In this document: positions 50,505 through 58,414 of the stretch, one piece after another | Layout of the letters: every line of letters begins with the position of its first letter | Position numbering within the stretch: position 1 is the first letter of the stretch | DNA from: Thermomonas carbonis | Lineage (GTDB): Bacteria; Pseudomonadota; Gammaproteobacteria; Xanthomonadales; Xanthomonadaceae | Length of the DNA: 64,000 nucleotides | Direction of reading: 5' to 3' | Assembly: GCF_014396975.1 (NCBI RefSeq) | Contig: NZ_CP060719.1 | Coordinates: forward strand, 2,948,001 to 3,012,000 | Position numbers and translations under genes: made by a program | The notes under the pieces: generated by a model | Told to the model about the DNA's origin: nothing | Databases searched by the model: none | Seen by the model: the letters and a program-made list of their open reading frames with translations, nothing else

Positions 50505-51653
50505 CTACGCGCCGGCGCGGGATTTCCAGAGCGCCAGCAATTCCGTTTCTTTCTCGCGGGTGATGCCGGCACGTGGCTTGGCCTGGCGCTCCGCGGGCAG
50601 CGAACGGAACCACGCCAGCAAATCCTGCACGGTGGTGGCCAAGGGACGTAGCGTCATCCCCGCCGCCAATGCACGCGCATTGCTGACCGTGCCATAGCCG
50701 GCATACGGATTGTCCGCACGCGGCACCCAGATCGGCAGTTCGATCTTCTGCTCCTCGACGAATTTCGGCGTGACGTGGGTCAGTTGCATGCCGCTGGCGG
50801 TCACCGCCTGGCAGCCGTAGATCATCGCGTCGGTGGTCAGCGTGTAGTCGGGGCCGACCGCGTTGTAGATCCCGTACGCCTTCGCTTCGGCGAGGCGGAT
50901 CATCCATTCGCCGAGGTCGCGGCCATCGATGATCTGGATCGGATCCTGGCCATCGCCGGGCACCAGGATCTCGCCGCCCTGCGCGACCCGCAGCGGCCAG
51001 TAAGTGAAGCGGTCGGTCTCGTCGCGCGGACCGACGATGTAGCCGGGTCGGACAATCGTGCTGCGTTCGCCGAAATGCTTGCGCACTTCCGCTTCGCTCA
51101 GGGCCTTCAGCGAGCCGTAGAGATTCTCCATGTCGGCGCGCATGGACTCCTGCGTTTCCGCCATCGCGTCCTTGCCGTTGTAGACCGCGAGCGGCGAGTT
51201 TTCGTCGATGCCGTGCTTGCTGCCATCGGCATACACCGAGATCGTCGAGATGAACATGTAGTGGCCGACATTGCCCTTCAGCACCCTGGCGGCATCACGC
51301 ACCCAGAACGGCAGCGTGGTCGGGTTGTCGATGCACACATCCCACTTGCGCCCGGCAAGCGACTTCAGGTCGCCGGTGTTGCGGTCGCCGTGCAGTTGCT
51401 CGACCTCGCCCGGCCATTCCGGCGAGGGCCGCTTGCCGCGATTGAACAGGGTCACCTTGTGCCCGCGCGCCAGTGCGTAATTCACCTGGAACGGGCCGGT
51501 GAAGCCGGTTCCGCCGAGGATAAGAAGGTTCAGCGGCTTTGCGGCCTTGGCGATCGCCGACGCAGCGGCGCCGGGCGATGCGAAGGAAGGCAGCGCTGCC
51601 GCAGCGGCGGCGAGTGTTCCGAACTTCAGCAGATCCCGACGCGTGCTGCGCAT
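50505..51653 (-). CDS. Tat-exported NAD-dependent epimerase/dehydratase-like protein
   Basis: This 382-residue protein begins MRSTRRDLLKFGTLAAAAAA, a twin-arginine signal, then has a Rossmann glycine-rich loop LNLLILGGTGFTGPFQVNYA and short-chain epimerase features (YMFISTISVYADGS, IVRPGYIVGPRDETDRFTYW). Folded cofactor-containing proteins are typical Tat cargo, so export after NAD binding is plausible. The usual Tyr-x3-Lys appears as YGSLKALSE, so catalysis is possible. The substrate is unknown. It is divergent from the blaI-like gene. Confidence 0.85.
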   Translation of the reverse strand: MRSTRRDLLKFGTLAAAAAALPSFASPGAAASAIAKAAKPLNLLILGGTGFTGPFQVNYALARGHKVTLFNRGKRPSPEWPGEVEQLHGDRNTGDLKSLAGRKWDVCIDNPTTLPFWVRDAARVLKGNVGHYMFISTISVYADGSKHGIDENSPLAVYNGKDAMAETQESMRADMENLYGSLKALSEAEVRKHFGERSTIVRPGYIVGPRDETDRFTYWPLRVAQGGEILVPGDGQDPIQIIDGRDLGEWMIRLAEAKAYGIYNAVGPDYTLTTDAMIYGCQAVTASGMQLTHVTPKFVEEQKIELPIWVPRADNPYAGYGTVSNARALAAGMTLRPLATTVQDLLAWFRSLPAERQAKPRAGITREKETELLALWKSRAGA

Positions 51654-51782
51654 ATGCCTTCCCCGGCTGGTGTGTCTGGCGAGTCTCGCACCGGTTCGGG
51701 GATGCTGCTTATGTCGAAAGTCGGGGTGCCGTCGGTAACGCGCTGCGGGCGCGACGCGGAGACCATCGACCGCTCGTCGGAA

Positions 51783-51814
51783 CTAGACAAATATTTCTAG
51801 ACAATATTTTCTAG
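51783..51814. promoter_or_regulatory. Triple CTAG-box operator upstream of the BlaI-type repressor gene
   Basis: CTAG occurs at 51783, 51797 and 51811, exactly 14 bases apart, as CTAGACAAATATTT-CTAG and ACAATATTTT-CTAG. The AT-rich spacers give overlapping, nearly palindromic half sites in otherwise GC-rich DNA. It is the natural place for BlaI-type autoregulation of blaI-blaR1 and perhaps of the divergent epimerase gene. Confidence 0.6.
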
Positions 51815-51844
51815 AAGAGGCATCGTCCCGACACCGAAACAGCG

Positions 51845-52240
51845 ATGACGCCGATGCCCGCGCCCCGCCTGCCAAAACCGACGCCCGCCGAACTCGACCT
51901 GCTGCGCACGCTCTGGCAGCAGGGCCCGAGCACGGCAAAGCAGATCCACGAATTGCAGCAGCGCGAACGCCCCGACCTGCCCTACGCCAACGTGTTGCGG
52001 CTGATGCAGATCATGCACGGCAAGGGCTTGCTCAAGCGCGACGAACGCGAGCGCGCCCATGTGTACGCGGCGGCTCAGGCGCAGGGTCCGCTGCAGACAC
52101 GATTGATGGACGATTTGATCCACAAGGCGTTTGCGGGATCCGGCAAGGCGCTGGTGATGGCAGCGTTGCGCGGTGGACGCGTCAGCGATGCCGAGCGCGC
52201 CGAGATCCAGCAGTTCCTGGAGGACACCCGCGATGAATGA
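51845..52240 (+). CDS. BlaI/MecI-family transcriptional repressor
   Basis: This 131-residue winged-helix protein belongs to the Penicillinase_R family: TPAELDLLRTLWQQGPSTAK, YANVLRLMQIMHGKGLLKRD (recognition helix and wing) and a C-terminal dimerisation helix (SDAERAEIQQFLEDTRDE). BlaI repressors are inactivated by proteolysis triggered by the partner BlaR1/MecR1 sensor. Here the stop overlaps the start of such a gene. The ATG at 51845 lacks an obvious ribosome binding site; an ATG three codons downstream is an alternative. Confidence 0.9.
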   Translation: MTPMPAPRLPKPTPAELDLLRTLWQQGPSTAKQIHELQQRERPDLPYANVLRLMQIMHGKGLLKRDERERAHVYAAAQAQGPLQTRLMDDLIHKAFAGSGKALVMAALRGGRVSDAERAEIQQFLEDTRDE

Positions 52241-54137
52241 CCTGGCCGCGACCGTGATTCCCGCGTTGGGCAGCGCCCTGCTGCATTTCCTCTGGCAGGG
52301 CACGTTGCTCGGCCTGCTCGCAGGGCTGGGCCTGGCGATGTTGCGCAATGCGCGTCCGCAGGCGCGTTACGCAGTGGCTTGCACGGCACTCATCGCGTCC
52401 CTGTTGTTGCCGATGCTGACCGTGGCTTGGTTGCTGGCGTCACCGATCATCGGCACCAATACCGCCTTGCCCGTCGTGACCGCCACCCCGGCCGATGTCG
52501 CGAACCTCCATGCCGTTGGCGACATGCTGGCGATGCAGCAAGCAAACACCCTGCCGTGGATCGTCCTGCTGTGGGCATCCGGGGTCGCAACGTTGTTCCT
52601 GCGCATGGCCGGTGGGCTGTGGTGGGTGCATCGTCTGCAGCATCAAGCGTGGCCCGATGCCGGCGGACTCTGGCAGGCGCGAGCCGACGCGCTGGCATCG
52701 CAACTCAACCTGCCGCGCGGCGTGCAGCTGCGCTTGTTCGATGGCGACGCGCCGCTGGCGATCGGCTGGTGGCGGCCAATGGTGCTGCTGCCCGCGGCCT
52801 TGCTGGCGCGCATGCCGGCCGGTTTGCTGGAAGCACTGCTGGCCCACGAGCTGGCGCATATCCGCCGCCACGATTACCTGGTCAACCTGCTGCAGGCCGT
52901 GGTCGAGGCCCTGCTCTTTTACCACCCGGTGGTGTGGTGGCTGTCGCGCCGCATCCGCCACGAACGCGAACTGATCGCCGACGACCTGGCCGCCACGGCA
53001 CTGGGCGATCGTCGCAGCCTTGCGCTCGCGCTGTCCGAACTCGACCGCATGCTCGGCGCGACCGCCGCCGGGCCCATTCCCCGCTTCGCGCACGCCGCCC
53101 ATGGAGGCCAACTCATGTCCCGCATCCAGCACCTGCTCCGCCCGCGCCAACACCCGCTCGCCATCGGCCTGTCCCTGCCTCTGCTGGGCCTGGCGCTGGC
53201 CGGCGTGGCGATGTATGCGCATGCCCAATCCACCGCACCCGCCGCGACACCGACCGTCGATCACACCGACACCCGGTATCCACCGCCACCGCCGCCACCG
53301 CCCGCCCCGCCCGCGCCTCCTGCCATGCCCGCGCCTCCTGCCGCACCTGCAGCGCCGCCACCGCCGCCACCGCGTGCCGATCGGCTCAAGAAGCTGCATG
53401 CCGGCATCGACGCATCGAATGGCTACGCGATGGTGCGCAAGGGCGACACCGGCTTCCGCATGAGCGGCAGCACCGACGACATCCCCGACATCCGCCAACT
53501 GCGCCACGGCATCGACGGCGACTTCCTGTGGGTGCGTCGCGGTGGCGATGCCTACGTGGTCCGCGATGCCGGCGTGCTGGCCGGCGTGGACGAGGCCTGG
53601 GGGCCCGTCGATGCACTCGAAGTGCGCATGGACGCTCTGCAGGTGCGCATGCAGCCGCACCAGCGCAAGCTCGATGCGCTGGGTGCGCGGATGGAGCGAA
53701 TGGAACCGGTGGAAACACCGGAGATGCGCGCCGCAGGGCGGCAATTGGAAGACCTCGCCTCGCACCAGCAGGCGTTGGCCGAAAAGCAGGAGCGGCTCGC
53801 CCGGAAGATGGACAAGGCCGACGACGCCGGGCGCGGCGCATTGTCGCGCGACATGGAGCTGATTTCGACGCAGATGGCCCTGTTGTCAGAGCAGATGGAC
53901 CGCCACTCGAGCGTGATGGACCGGCAGTCCGAGATCATGCAAGCGCAATCCGGAAAGATGGAAGCAGTCGCTCGCGAGATGGAAGCCGCCGCAAAGCCGA
54001 TGGAAGCGATCGGCCGCGACATGGAAGCACTGGGCAACCAGATCGAACGCGAGGCCGGCATCGCCGACACCCGCATCCGCGGCCTGATCGACGACGCCAT
54101 CGCCCGCGGCCTGGCGCAGCCAGTCAAGCGCCGCTGA
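52233..54137 (+). CDS. BlaR1-like M56 membrane metallopeptidase with proline-rich linker and coiled-coil C-terminus
   Basis: This 634-residue protein starts at the ATG at 52233, which overlaps the blaI stop (52238-52240). Residues 1-330 form the M56 peptidase: several membrane helices and HELAHIRRHDYLVN (HExxH near residue 205). Instead of the penicillin-binding sensor domain of BlaR1 there is a membrane helix, a run of Pro/Ala (about 349-381) and a roughly 150-residue Met/Gln/Glu/Arg-rich region (about 456-610) with heptad-like repeats such as MDRHSSVMDRQSEIMQAQSG, likely a periplasmic coiled coil. The ligand is therefore probably not a beta-lactam. Confidence 0.87.
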   Translation: MNDLAATVIPALGSALLHFLWQGTLLGLLAGLGLAMLRNARPQARYAVACTALIASLLLPMLTVAWLLASPIIGTNTALPVVTATPADVANLHAVGDMLAMQQANTLPWIVLLWASGVATLFLRMAGGLWWVHRLQHQAWPDAGGLWQARADALASQLNLPRGVQLRLFDGDAPLAIGWWRPMVLLPAALLARMPAGLLEALLAHELAHIRRHDYLVNLLQAVVEALLFYHPVVWWLSRRIRHERELIADDLAATALGDRRSLALALSELDRMLGATAAGPIPRFAHAAHGGQLMSRIQHLLRPRQHPLAIGLSLPLLGLALAGVAMYAHAQSTAPAATPTVDHTDTRYPPPPPPPPAPPAPPAMPAPPAAPAAPPPPPPRADRLKKLHAGIDASNGYAMVRKGDTGFRMSGSTDDIPDIRQLRHGIDGDFLWVRRGGDAYVVRDAGVLAGVDEAWGPVDALEVRMDALQVRMQPHQRKLDALGARMERMEPVETPEMRAAGRQLEDLASHQQALAEKQERLARKMDKADDAGRGALSRDMELISTQMALLSEQMDRHSSVMDRQSEIMQAQSGKMEAVAREMEAAAKPMEAIGRDMEALGNQIEREAGIADTRIRGLIDDAIARGLAQPVKRR

Positions 54138-54167
54138 CCCGCGCCATCACGCGCATCGGGGTATCGT

Positions 54168-54190
54168 GGCGGCTCCGCACCGGAGCCGCC
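54168..54190 (+). promoter_or_regulatory. Perfect 10-base-pair hairpin covering the peroxiredoxin ribosome binding site
   Basis: GGCGGCTCCG (54168-54177) and CGGAGCCGCC (54181-54190) form a perfect stem with a 3-base CAC loop. The only Shine-Dalgarno-like sequence before the ATG at 54194 (GGAG, 54182-54185) is inside the 3' arm. There is no T-run, so it is not a normal terminator; translational control or dependence on upstream translation is a plausible role. Confidence 0.55.
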
Positions 54191-54193
54191 CGC

Positions 54194-54766
54194 ATGACCC
54201 GTCGATACGCCGCATTCGCACTCGCCTGCTTGCTCGCCGCCCCCTGCTTCGCCGCGCTCAAGCCGGGCACGCAAGCCCCACTGTTCAAGGCACCCGCCTA
54301 CCTGGCCGGCAAGCCGTTCACCTTCGACCTCGCAGCCGCGCTCAAGAAGGGTCCGGTGGTGGTCTATTTCTTCCCAGCCGCGTTCACCGCCGGCTGCAAT
54401 GTCGAGGCCGCGGCGTTCTCGCAGGCGATCGACAAGTTCAAGGCGCAGGGTGCCACCGTCATCGGCATGACCTCCGGCAATACCGAACGGTTGGCGGAGT
54501 TCTCCAGCGACATCGAAAAATGCGCGGGCAAGTTCGCGGTCGCCGCCGACACCGGCGCGAAGATCGCCAAGTCCTACGACGCCACCATGACCATGAAGCC
54601 GGATCTCTCCAGCCGGACGTCGTACGTGATCGGCAAGGACGGCAGGATCGTCCATGTGCATGACGCGATGAACCCCAACCAGCACGTCAAGGAAACGCTG
54701 GATGCGGTCACCGCGCTGGCGCGGCCCGCCCCGACCAAGGCAAAGGCAAAGGCGAGCGGCGGCTGA
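54194..54766 (+). CDS. Exported BCP-type peroxiredoxin
   Basis: The 190-residue protein has a signal peptide (MTRRYAAFALACLLAAPCFA, cleavage near Ala-x-Ala at 20-22) and an AhpC/TSA thioredoxin fold. The peroxidatic cysteine lies in YFFPAAFTAGCNVEAAAF, and a second cysteine (DIEKCAGKF) about 38 residues on could resolve the disulfide. The C-terminal tail is Lys/Ala-rich. Peroxiredoxins reduce hydroperoxides; the periplasmic location is inferred from the signal. It follows blaR1-like by 56 bases with a hairpin over its ribosome binding site. Confidence 0.88.
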   Translation: MTRRYAAFALACLLAAPCFAALKPGTQAPLFKAPAYLAGKPFTFDLAAALKKGPVVVYFFPAAFTAGCNVEAAAFSQAIDKFKAQGATVIGMTSGNTERLAEFSSDIEKCAGKFAVAADTGAKIAKSYDATMTMKPDLSSRTSYVIGKDGRIVHVHDAMNPNQHVKETLDAVTALARPAPTKAKAKASGG

Positions 54767-54851
54767 TCCACGGCGCCGCGCGACGGTGGATGGCACTCGC
54801 AGGACGCCGTCGCCGCAGCGCATACTTCCCCGTACAGGGGAACATCGACGC

Positions 54852-57800
54852 ATGACCATCATCCGGGCAGCCTGCTTGCTGCTGTGCCTTGCCATGCCCG
54901 CGTGGGCGATGACGGCAGCAGCACCGCCAAATGCCGCGACGACCGCGACGCGTCCGCTCGACCTCTCGGATCTCGCCGCGCCGGTATTCGCCAACTTCTC
55001 GGCGCGCGATGGCCTGCCCGAGCAGGTGATGGTCGACGTGCGCACCGATCGCGACGGGTTCGTCTGGGCCGCATCGCCACAGGGCGTGTCGCGCTACGAC
55101 GGCCGCCGCTGGGTTCCCGGCAACGACCCGGCGATGGCGCATCCGGTCAACAACCTGTTCGTGGATGGCACCGGCACCTTGTGGGCCGGGTTCCGCAACC
55201 ATGGCCTGGCTCGCTACGACGGCCAGCGCTGGCACGTGGAAAACGCCGCCAGCGGGCTGCCATTCGAGCAGGTACGGCGCTTCGCCGAGACCACGGATGC
55301 ACGTGGCCAGCGCGTCCTGTGGGCAACCACCTGGGACCATCACGTGATGCAGCGTCGCGATGGCCGCTGGGTCAAGGATCCTGGCGATGCCAGCCTGCCC
55401 GGCAGCATGATCCTGTCGATGGCGCAGACCACAGGCATCGATGGCGTGCGTCGGCAGTGGCTGGGTACCGGCAGCCACGGCCTGTGGTATCGCGACGAAG
55501 GCACGCGCGACTGGCGCCAGTGGCATGCGGAGGACATCGACGCCGCCCAGATCGAAGCCCTGCTGGTGACCCGCGACGGCGATGGCGAGGCCTTGTGGAT
55601 GTCCGCGTTCGGCGTCGGCCTGCTGCGCCTGGACGCGAAGGGCCTGCGCCGCTGGACCCAGCAGGACGGCGAGTTGCCGACCAACCAGTTGTACGACATC
55701 GCCGCCACCCCGCTGCCGAGCGGGAAAAGCGTGATCTGGATCGCGTCGCGCTCCGGGCTCCTGCGCGTCCACGACGGACGCGTGCAGGTCTTCGACCGTC
55801 GCCACGGACTGGCCTCGGACATGATCCGTGGACTGAATGCATGGCGCAGCCCGAACGGCAGCCAGGTGCTCTGGCTGGCGACCGAGGCCGGGATCTCGCG
55901 CACGCCGCTGGACGGCAGCGCCTGGTCGACCGCCTCGCTGATGGGATCGCGCTCGCTCGGCGTGTTCGGGGTGTTGATCGAACCCGATGGCCGCGGCGGC
56001 GAGCGACTCTGGGTCGGCTCCAGCGACGAAGGACTCGGGCTGTACGAGGACGGGCGCTGGCGGCGGTTCAGCGCGGACAGCGGCCACCTGCCGACCAACA
56101 GCATCAGCATGATCCGCGCACTGCCCGAGGCAGGTGGCCGGCGAACGCTGTGGCTCGGCACCTGGGGTGGCGACCTGCTGCGGGTGGACGACGGACCGCG
56201 TTTCACGCGGCAGGCAACGCCCTGGCCAAAACTCACCGGGCAGTCGGTGCAGGACGTCCTGCAGCGCACGGTCGATGGCCGCGACGAGTTGTGGGTGGGT
56301 ACCCGCCTGTCCGGTGCCTGGCGGCTGCGCGATGGTCGCTGGGACGAGATCCGCCCGCCGGGCATCGACGGTCAGTGGCGGGTGAGCCGCTTCGTGGCGC
56401 AGCGCGACCAGGCCGGACGCGACTGGCTGTGGGCCGCCACCGATCGCGGACTGGGCCGCTTCGATGGCAAGGCCTGGGCATTGTTCGACAGCAGCACCGG
56501 GTTCCCCGATGAACAACTGGCCGGATTGCGCTTGTATCCCGATGCCGGCGACCGGCCGATCCTGTGGATGGGCAGCGCGCGTGTCGGCATCGTTCGCGTC
56601 GACATCGGCGACCCGCTGCAACCGCGGGTATTGCCGGCGACCTTGCCGCCACCACCCGATCCCTACACCTACGGGGCCATGCGCGCGCCCGACGGCCGCG
56701 TCTACGTGTGCAGCAATACCGGCGTGCAGCAACTCACGCCCGATGCGCAGGGCGGCTACAGCACGCGAGCGTTCAATCGCCGCGATGGCATGGTCCACGA
56801 GGAATGCAACGGCAACGCGCAATTCGTCGATGCGCATGGCCGGTTCTGGACCGGCACGCTCGGTGGCCTGACCGTCTACGACCCCAGTCGCGGAACCGCC
56901 GACACCCAGCCCAAGCCGCTGCGCGTGACCGGCATGCACATCGATGGCGCAGCGCAGTCGGGCACGCGGCTACGGGTGCCTGCAGGTGCCGCCACCGTCG
57001 ATGTCGAATACGCCCTGCTGTCATGGGATCGCGAAGCCGAGTCGCGCTTCCGCAGCCAGCTGCTCGGCCTGGAAAGCGCGCCGACGCCCTGGACCGCGCA
57101 GACCGCGCGCAGCTTCGGCGCGTTGCCGCCCGGCGATTACACGCTGCGGATCGAGGCGCGCGACCATGCCGGCAACACCAGCATGCCCATCGACATCCCG
57201 ATCCACGTGGCCGCCCATTGGTGGCAGCGCTGGTGGGCCTACGCGACCAGCGTGCTCATCCTCGTCCTGCTGGGCTATGTCATCGCGCTGGCACGCACCC
57301 GGGTACTGCGCGCGCAGCACGATGCACTCGAACAGCGCGTCGCCGAGCGCACAGCCGAACTGGACGCCGCCAATGCCCGCCTGCTCGACCTGTCCTATCG
57401 CGATGCGCTGACCGGGCTGGCCAATCGCCGGCGCTTGCTGGACGCCCTGGAACGCACGCCATCCGGCAGCCTCATGGCGCTGGTGTTTTTCGATGTCGAC
57501 CACTTCAAGGAATTGAACGACCGCCATGGTCATCCGGCGGGCGACGAAGTCCTGCGCCGGATCGTCGATGCGATGTCGTCATGCACGCCCGCCGACGCAC
57601 TGCTGGCGCGTTACGGCGGCGAGGAATTCGCCTGTCTGTTGCCGGGGGTGACGACCGCCGCCGCGGCCGACGTCGCCGAGCGCATGCGCGCTGCGGTCGA
57701 GGCGACGTCGGTGCAGATCCCGGATGGCCCGCAGGACGCCAGGGTCTCGGTCAGTGCCGGCGTCGCCAGTCGTGTCCTGCGCACGCTCGAAGACCGGCAA

Positions 57801-57881
57801 CGATTGCTGCGCGATGCCGACGTCGCGCTCTACCAGGCGAAGGGCGAAGGCCGCAACTGCGTACGCACCTCCGCCGACTGA
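54852..57881 (+). CDS. Large two-component-type sensor diguanylate cyclase (beta-propeller + Y_Y_Y + GGDEF)
   Basis: This 1009-residue protein starts MTIIRAACLLLCLAMPAWAM (signal peptide). Residues about 45-620 contain repeated ligand-binding propeller units (e.g. DRDGFVWAASPQGVSRYDGR, LWVGSSDEGLGLYEDGRW). A Y_Y_Y domain follows at about 690-775 (FRSQLLGLESAPTPW, LPPGDYTLRIEARD), then one transmembrane helix (AYATSVLILVLLGYVIALAR), a coiled linker and a C-terminal GGDEF domain (RYGGEEFACLLPG, near 922). Binding of an unknown periplasmic or envelope ligand should set cyclic di-GMP synthesis. It starts 85 bases after the peroxiredoxin gene. Confidence 0.9.
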   Translation: MTIIRAACLLLCLAMPAWAMTAAAPPNAATTATRPLDLSDLAAPVFANFSARDGLPEQVMVDVRTDRDGFVWAASPQGVSRYDGRRWVPGNDPAMAHPVNNLFVDGTGTLWAGFRNHGLARYDGQRWHVENAASGLPFEQVRRFAETTDARGQRVLWATTWDHHVMQRRDGRWVKDPGDASLPGSMILSMAQTTGIDGVRRQWLGTGSHGLWYRDEGTRDWRQWHAEDIDAAQIEALLVTRDGDGEALWMSAFGVGLLRLDAKGLRRWTQQDGELPTNQLYDIAATPLPSGKSVIWIASRSGLLRVHDGRVQVFDRRHGLASDMIRGLNAWRSPNGSQVLWLATEAGISRTPLDGSAWSTASLMGSRSLGVFGVLIEPDGRGGERLWVGSSDEGLGLYEDGRWRRFSADSGHLPTNSISMIRALPEAGGRRTLWLGTWGGDLLRVDDGPRFTRQATPWPKLTGQSVQDVLQRTVDGRDELWVGTRLSGAWRLRDGRWDEIRPPGIDGQWRVSRFVAQRDQAGRDWLWAATDRGLGRFDGKAWALFDSSTGFPDEQLAGLRLYPDAGDRPILWMGSARVGIVRVDIGDPLQPRVLPATLPPPPDPYTYGAMRAPDGRVYVCSNTGVQQLTPDAQGGYSTRAFNRRDGMVHEECNGNAQFVDAHGRFWTGTLGGLTVYDPSRGTADTQPKPLRVTGMHIDGAAQSGTRLRVPAGAATVDVEYALLSWDREAESRFRSQLLGLESAPTPWTAQTARSFGALPPGDYTLRIEARDHAGNTSMPIDIPIHVAAHWWQRWWAYATSVLILVLLGYVIALARTRVLRAQHDALEQRVAERTAELDAANARLLDLSYRDALTGLANRRRLLDALERTPSGSLMALVFFDVDHFKELNDRHGHPAGDEVLRRIVDAMSSCTPADALLARYGGEEFACLLPGVTTAAAADVAERMRAAVEATSVQIPDGPQDARVSVSAGVASRVLRTLEDRQRLLRDADVALYQAKGEGRNCVRTSAD

Positions 57882-57894
57882 GCCGCGGCAAACA

Positions 57895-58374
57895 CTAGGG
57901 CGCGGGTTGCGCCGGCGGCACCAGCCGTTCGCTCCACTCGGGGATCAGCATCGTCGCCGCCGAGCCATACCACGGGTGGTACTCGGCGATCATTTCGCCG
58001 TGGAGGATCACCGGGTCGGTCGCGACCAGCGCCTTCGCTTCCCCGATGTCGCCCACCGCGAGCACGAACAAGCCGCGCCAGCCCGCCGGATCCTGCACGA
58101 AGGGGCCGGCGAGCGCCAATTTGCCTTCCTTCGCCAGCCGCCCGATGTTGGCCATGTGCCCGGCGAACATCGCGTTGCGCGCCTCGCCATCCGGCATCCG
58201 CGTCGGCCCGGTCTTCAGGATCACCAGCACGTAGCGGCGCATCCCGCGTTCATCCGCGCCGGTGCGTTGGGCGAGCGCGGCGTCGAACGTCGGGGCAGCG
58301 GCGGGAATGGCGGGATCCGCGGCAACCGCCGTGCCGGTGCACAGCGACAACGCGAAAGGTAGCAGCAGGCGCAT
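57895..58374 (-). CDS. Exported YCII-domain protein
   Basis: This 159-residue product starts MRLLLPFALSLCTGTAVAAD (signal peptide; ATG at 58374 with GGAG seven bases upstream). The YCII-like core runs from about residue 45 (YVLVILKTGPTRMPDGEA, HMANIGRLAKEGKLALAGPF, FVLAVGDIGEAKALVATDP) to WYGSAATMLIPE. YCII proteins are small dimers with a conserved His/Asp pair and mostly unknown reactions; an exported form is less common. It is convergent with the GGDEF sensor gene. Confidence 0.85.
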   Translation of the reverse strand: MRLLLPFALSLCTGTAVAADPAIPAAAPTFDAALAQRTGADERGMRRYVLVILKTGPTRMPDGEARNAMFAGHMANIGRLAKEGKLALAGPFVQDPAGWRGLFVLAVGDIGEAKALVATDPVILHGEMIAEYHPWYGSAATMLIPEWSERLVPPAQPAP

Positions 58375-58414
58375 GGCGACTCTCCGTTTGGCGGATACGC
58401 AGTCTAGGCTCCGA

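Noticed and set aside
52379..54766. A 795-codon frame running through blaR1-like into the peroxiredoxin
   Set aside because: Only its last 190 codons (from 54194) are protein-like; the rest is an out-of-frame shadow of the M56 gene, so it is not a fusion.
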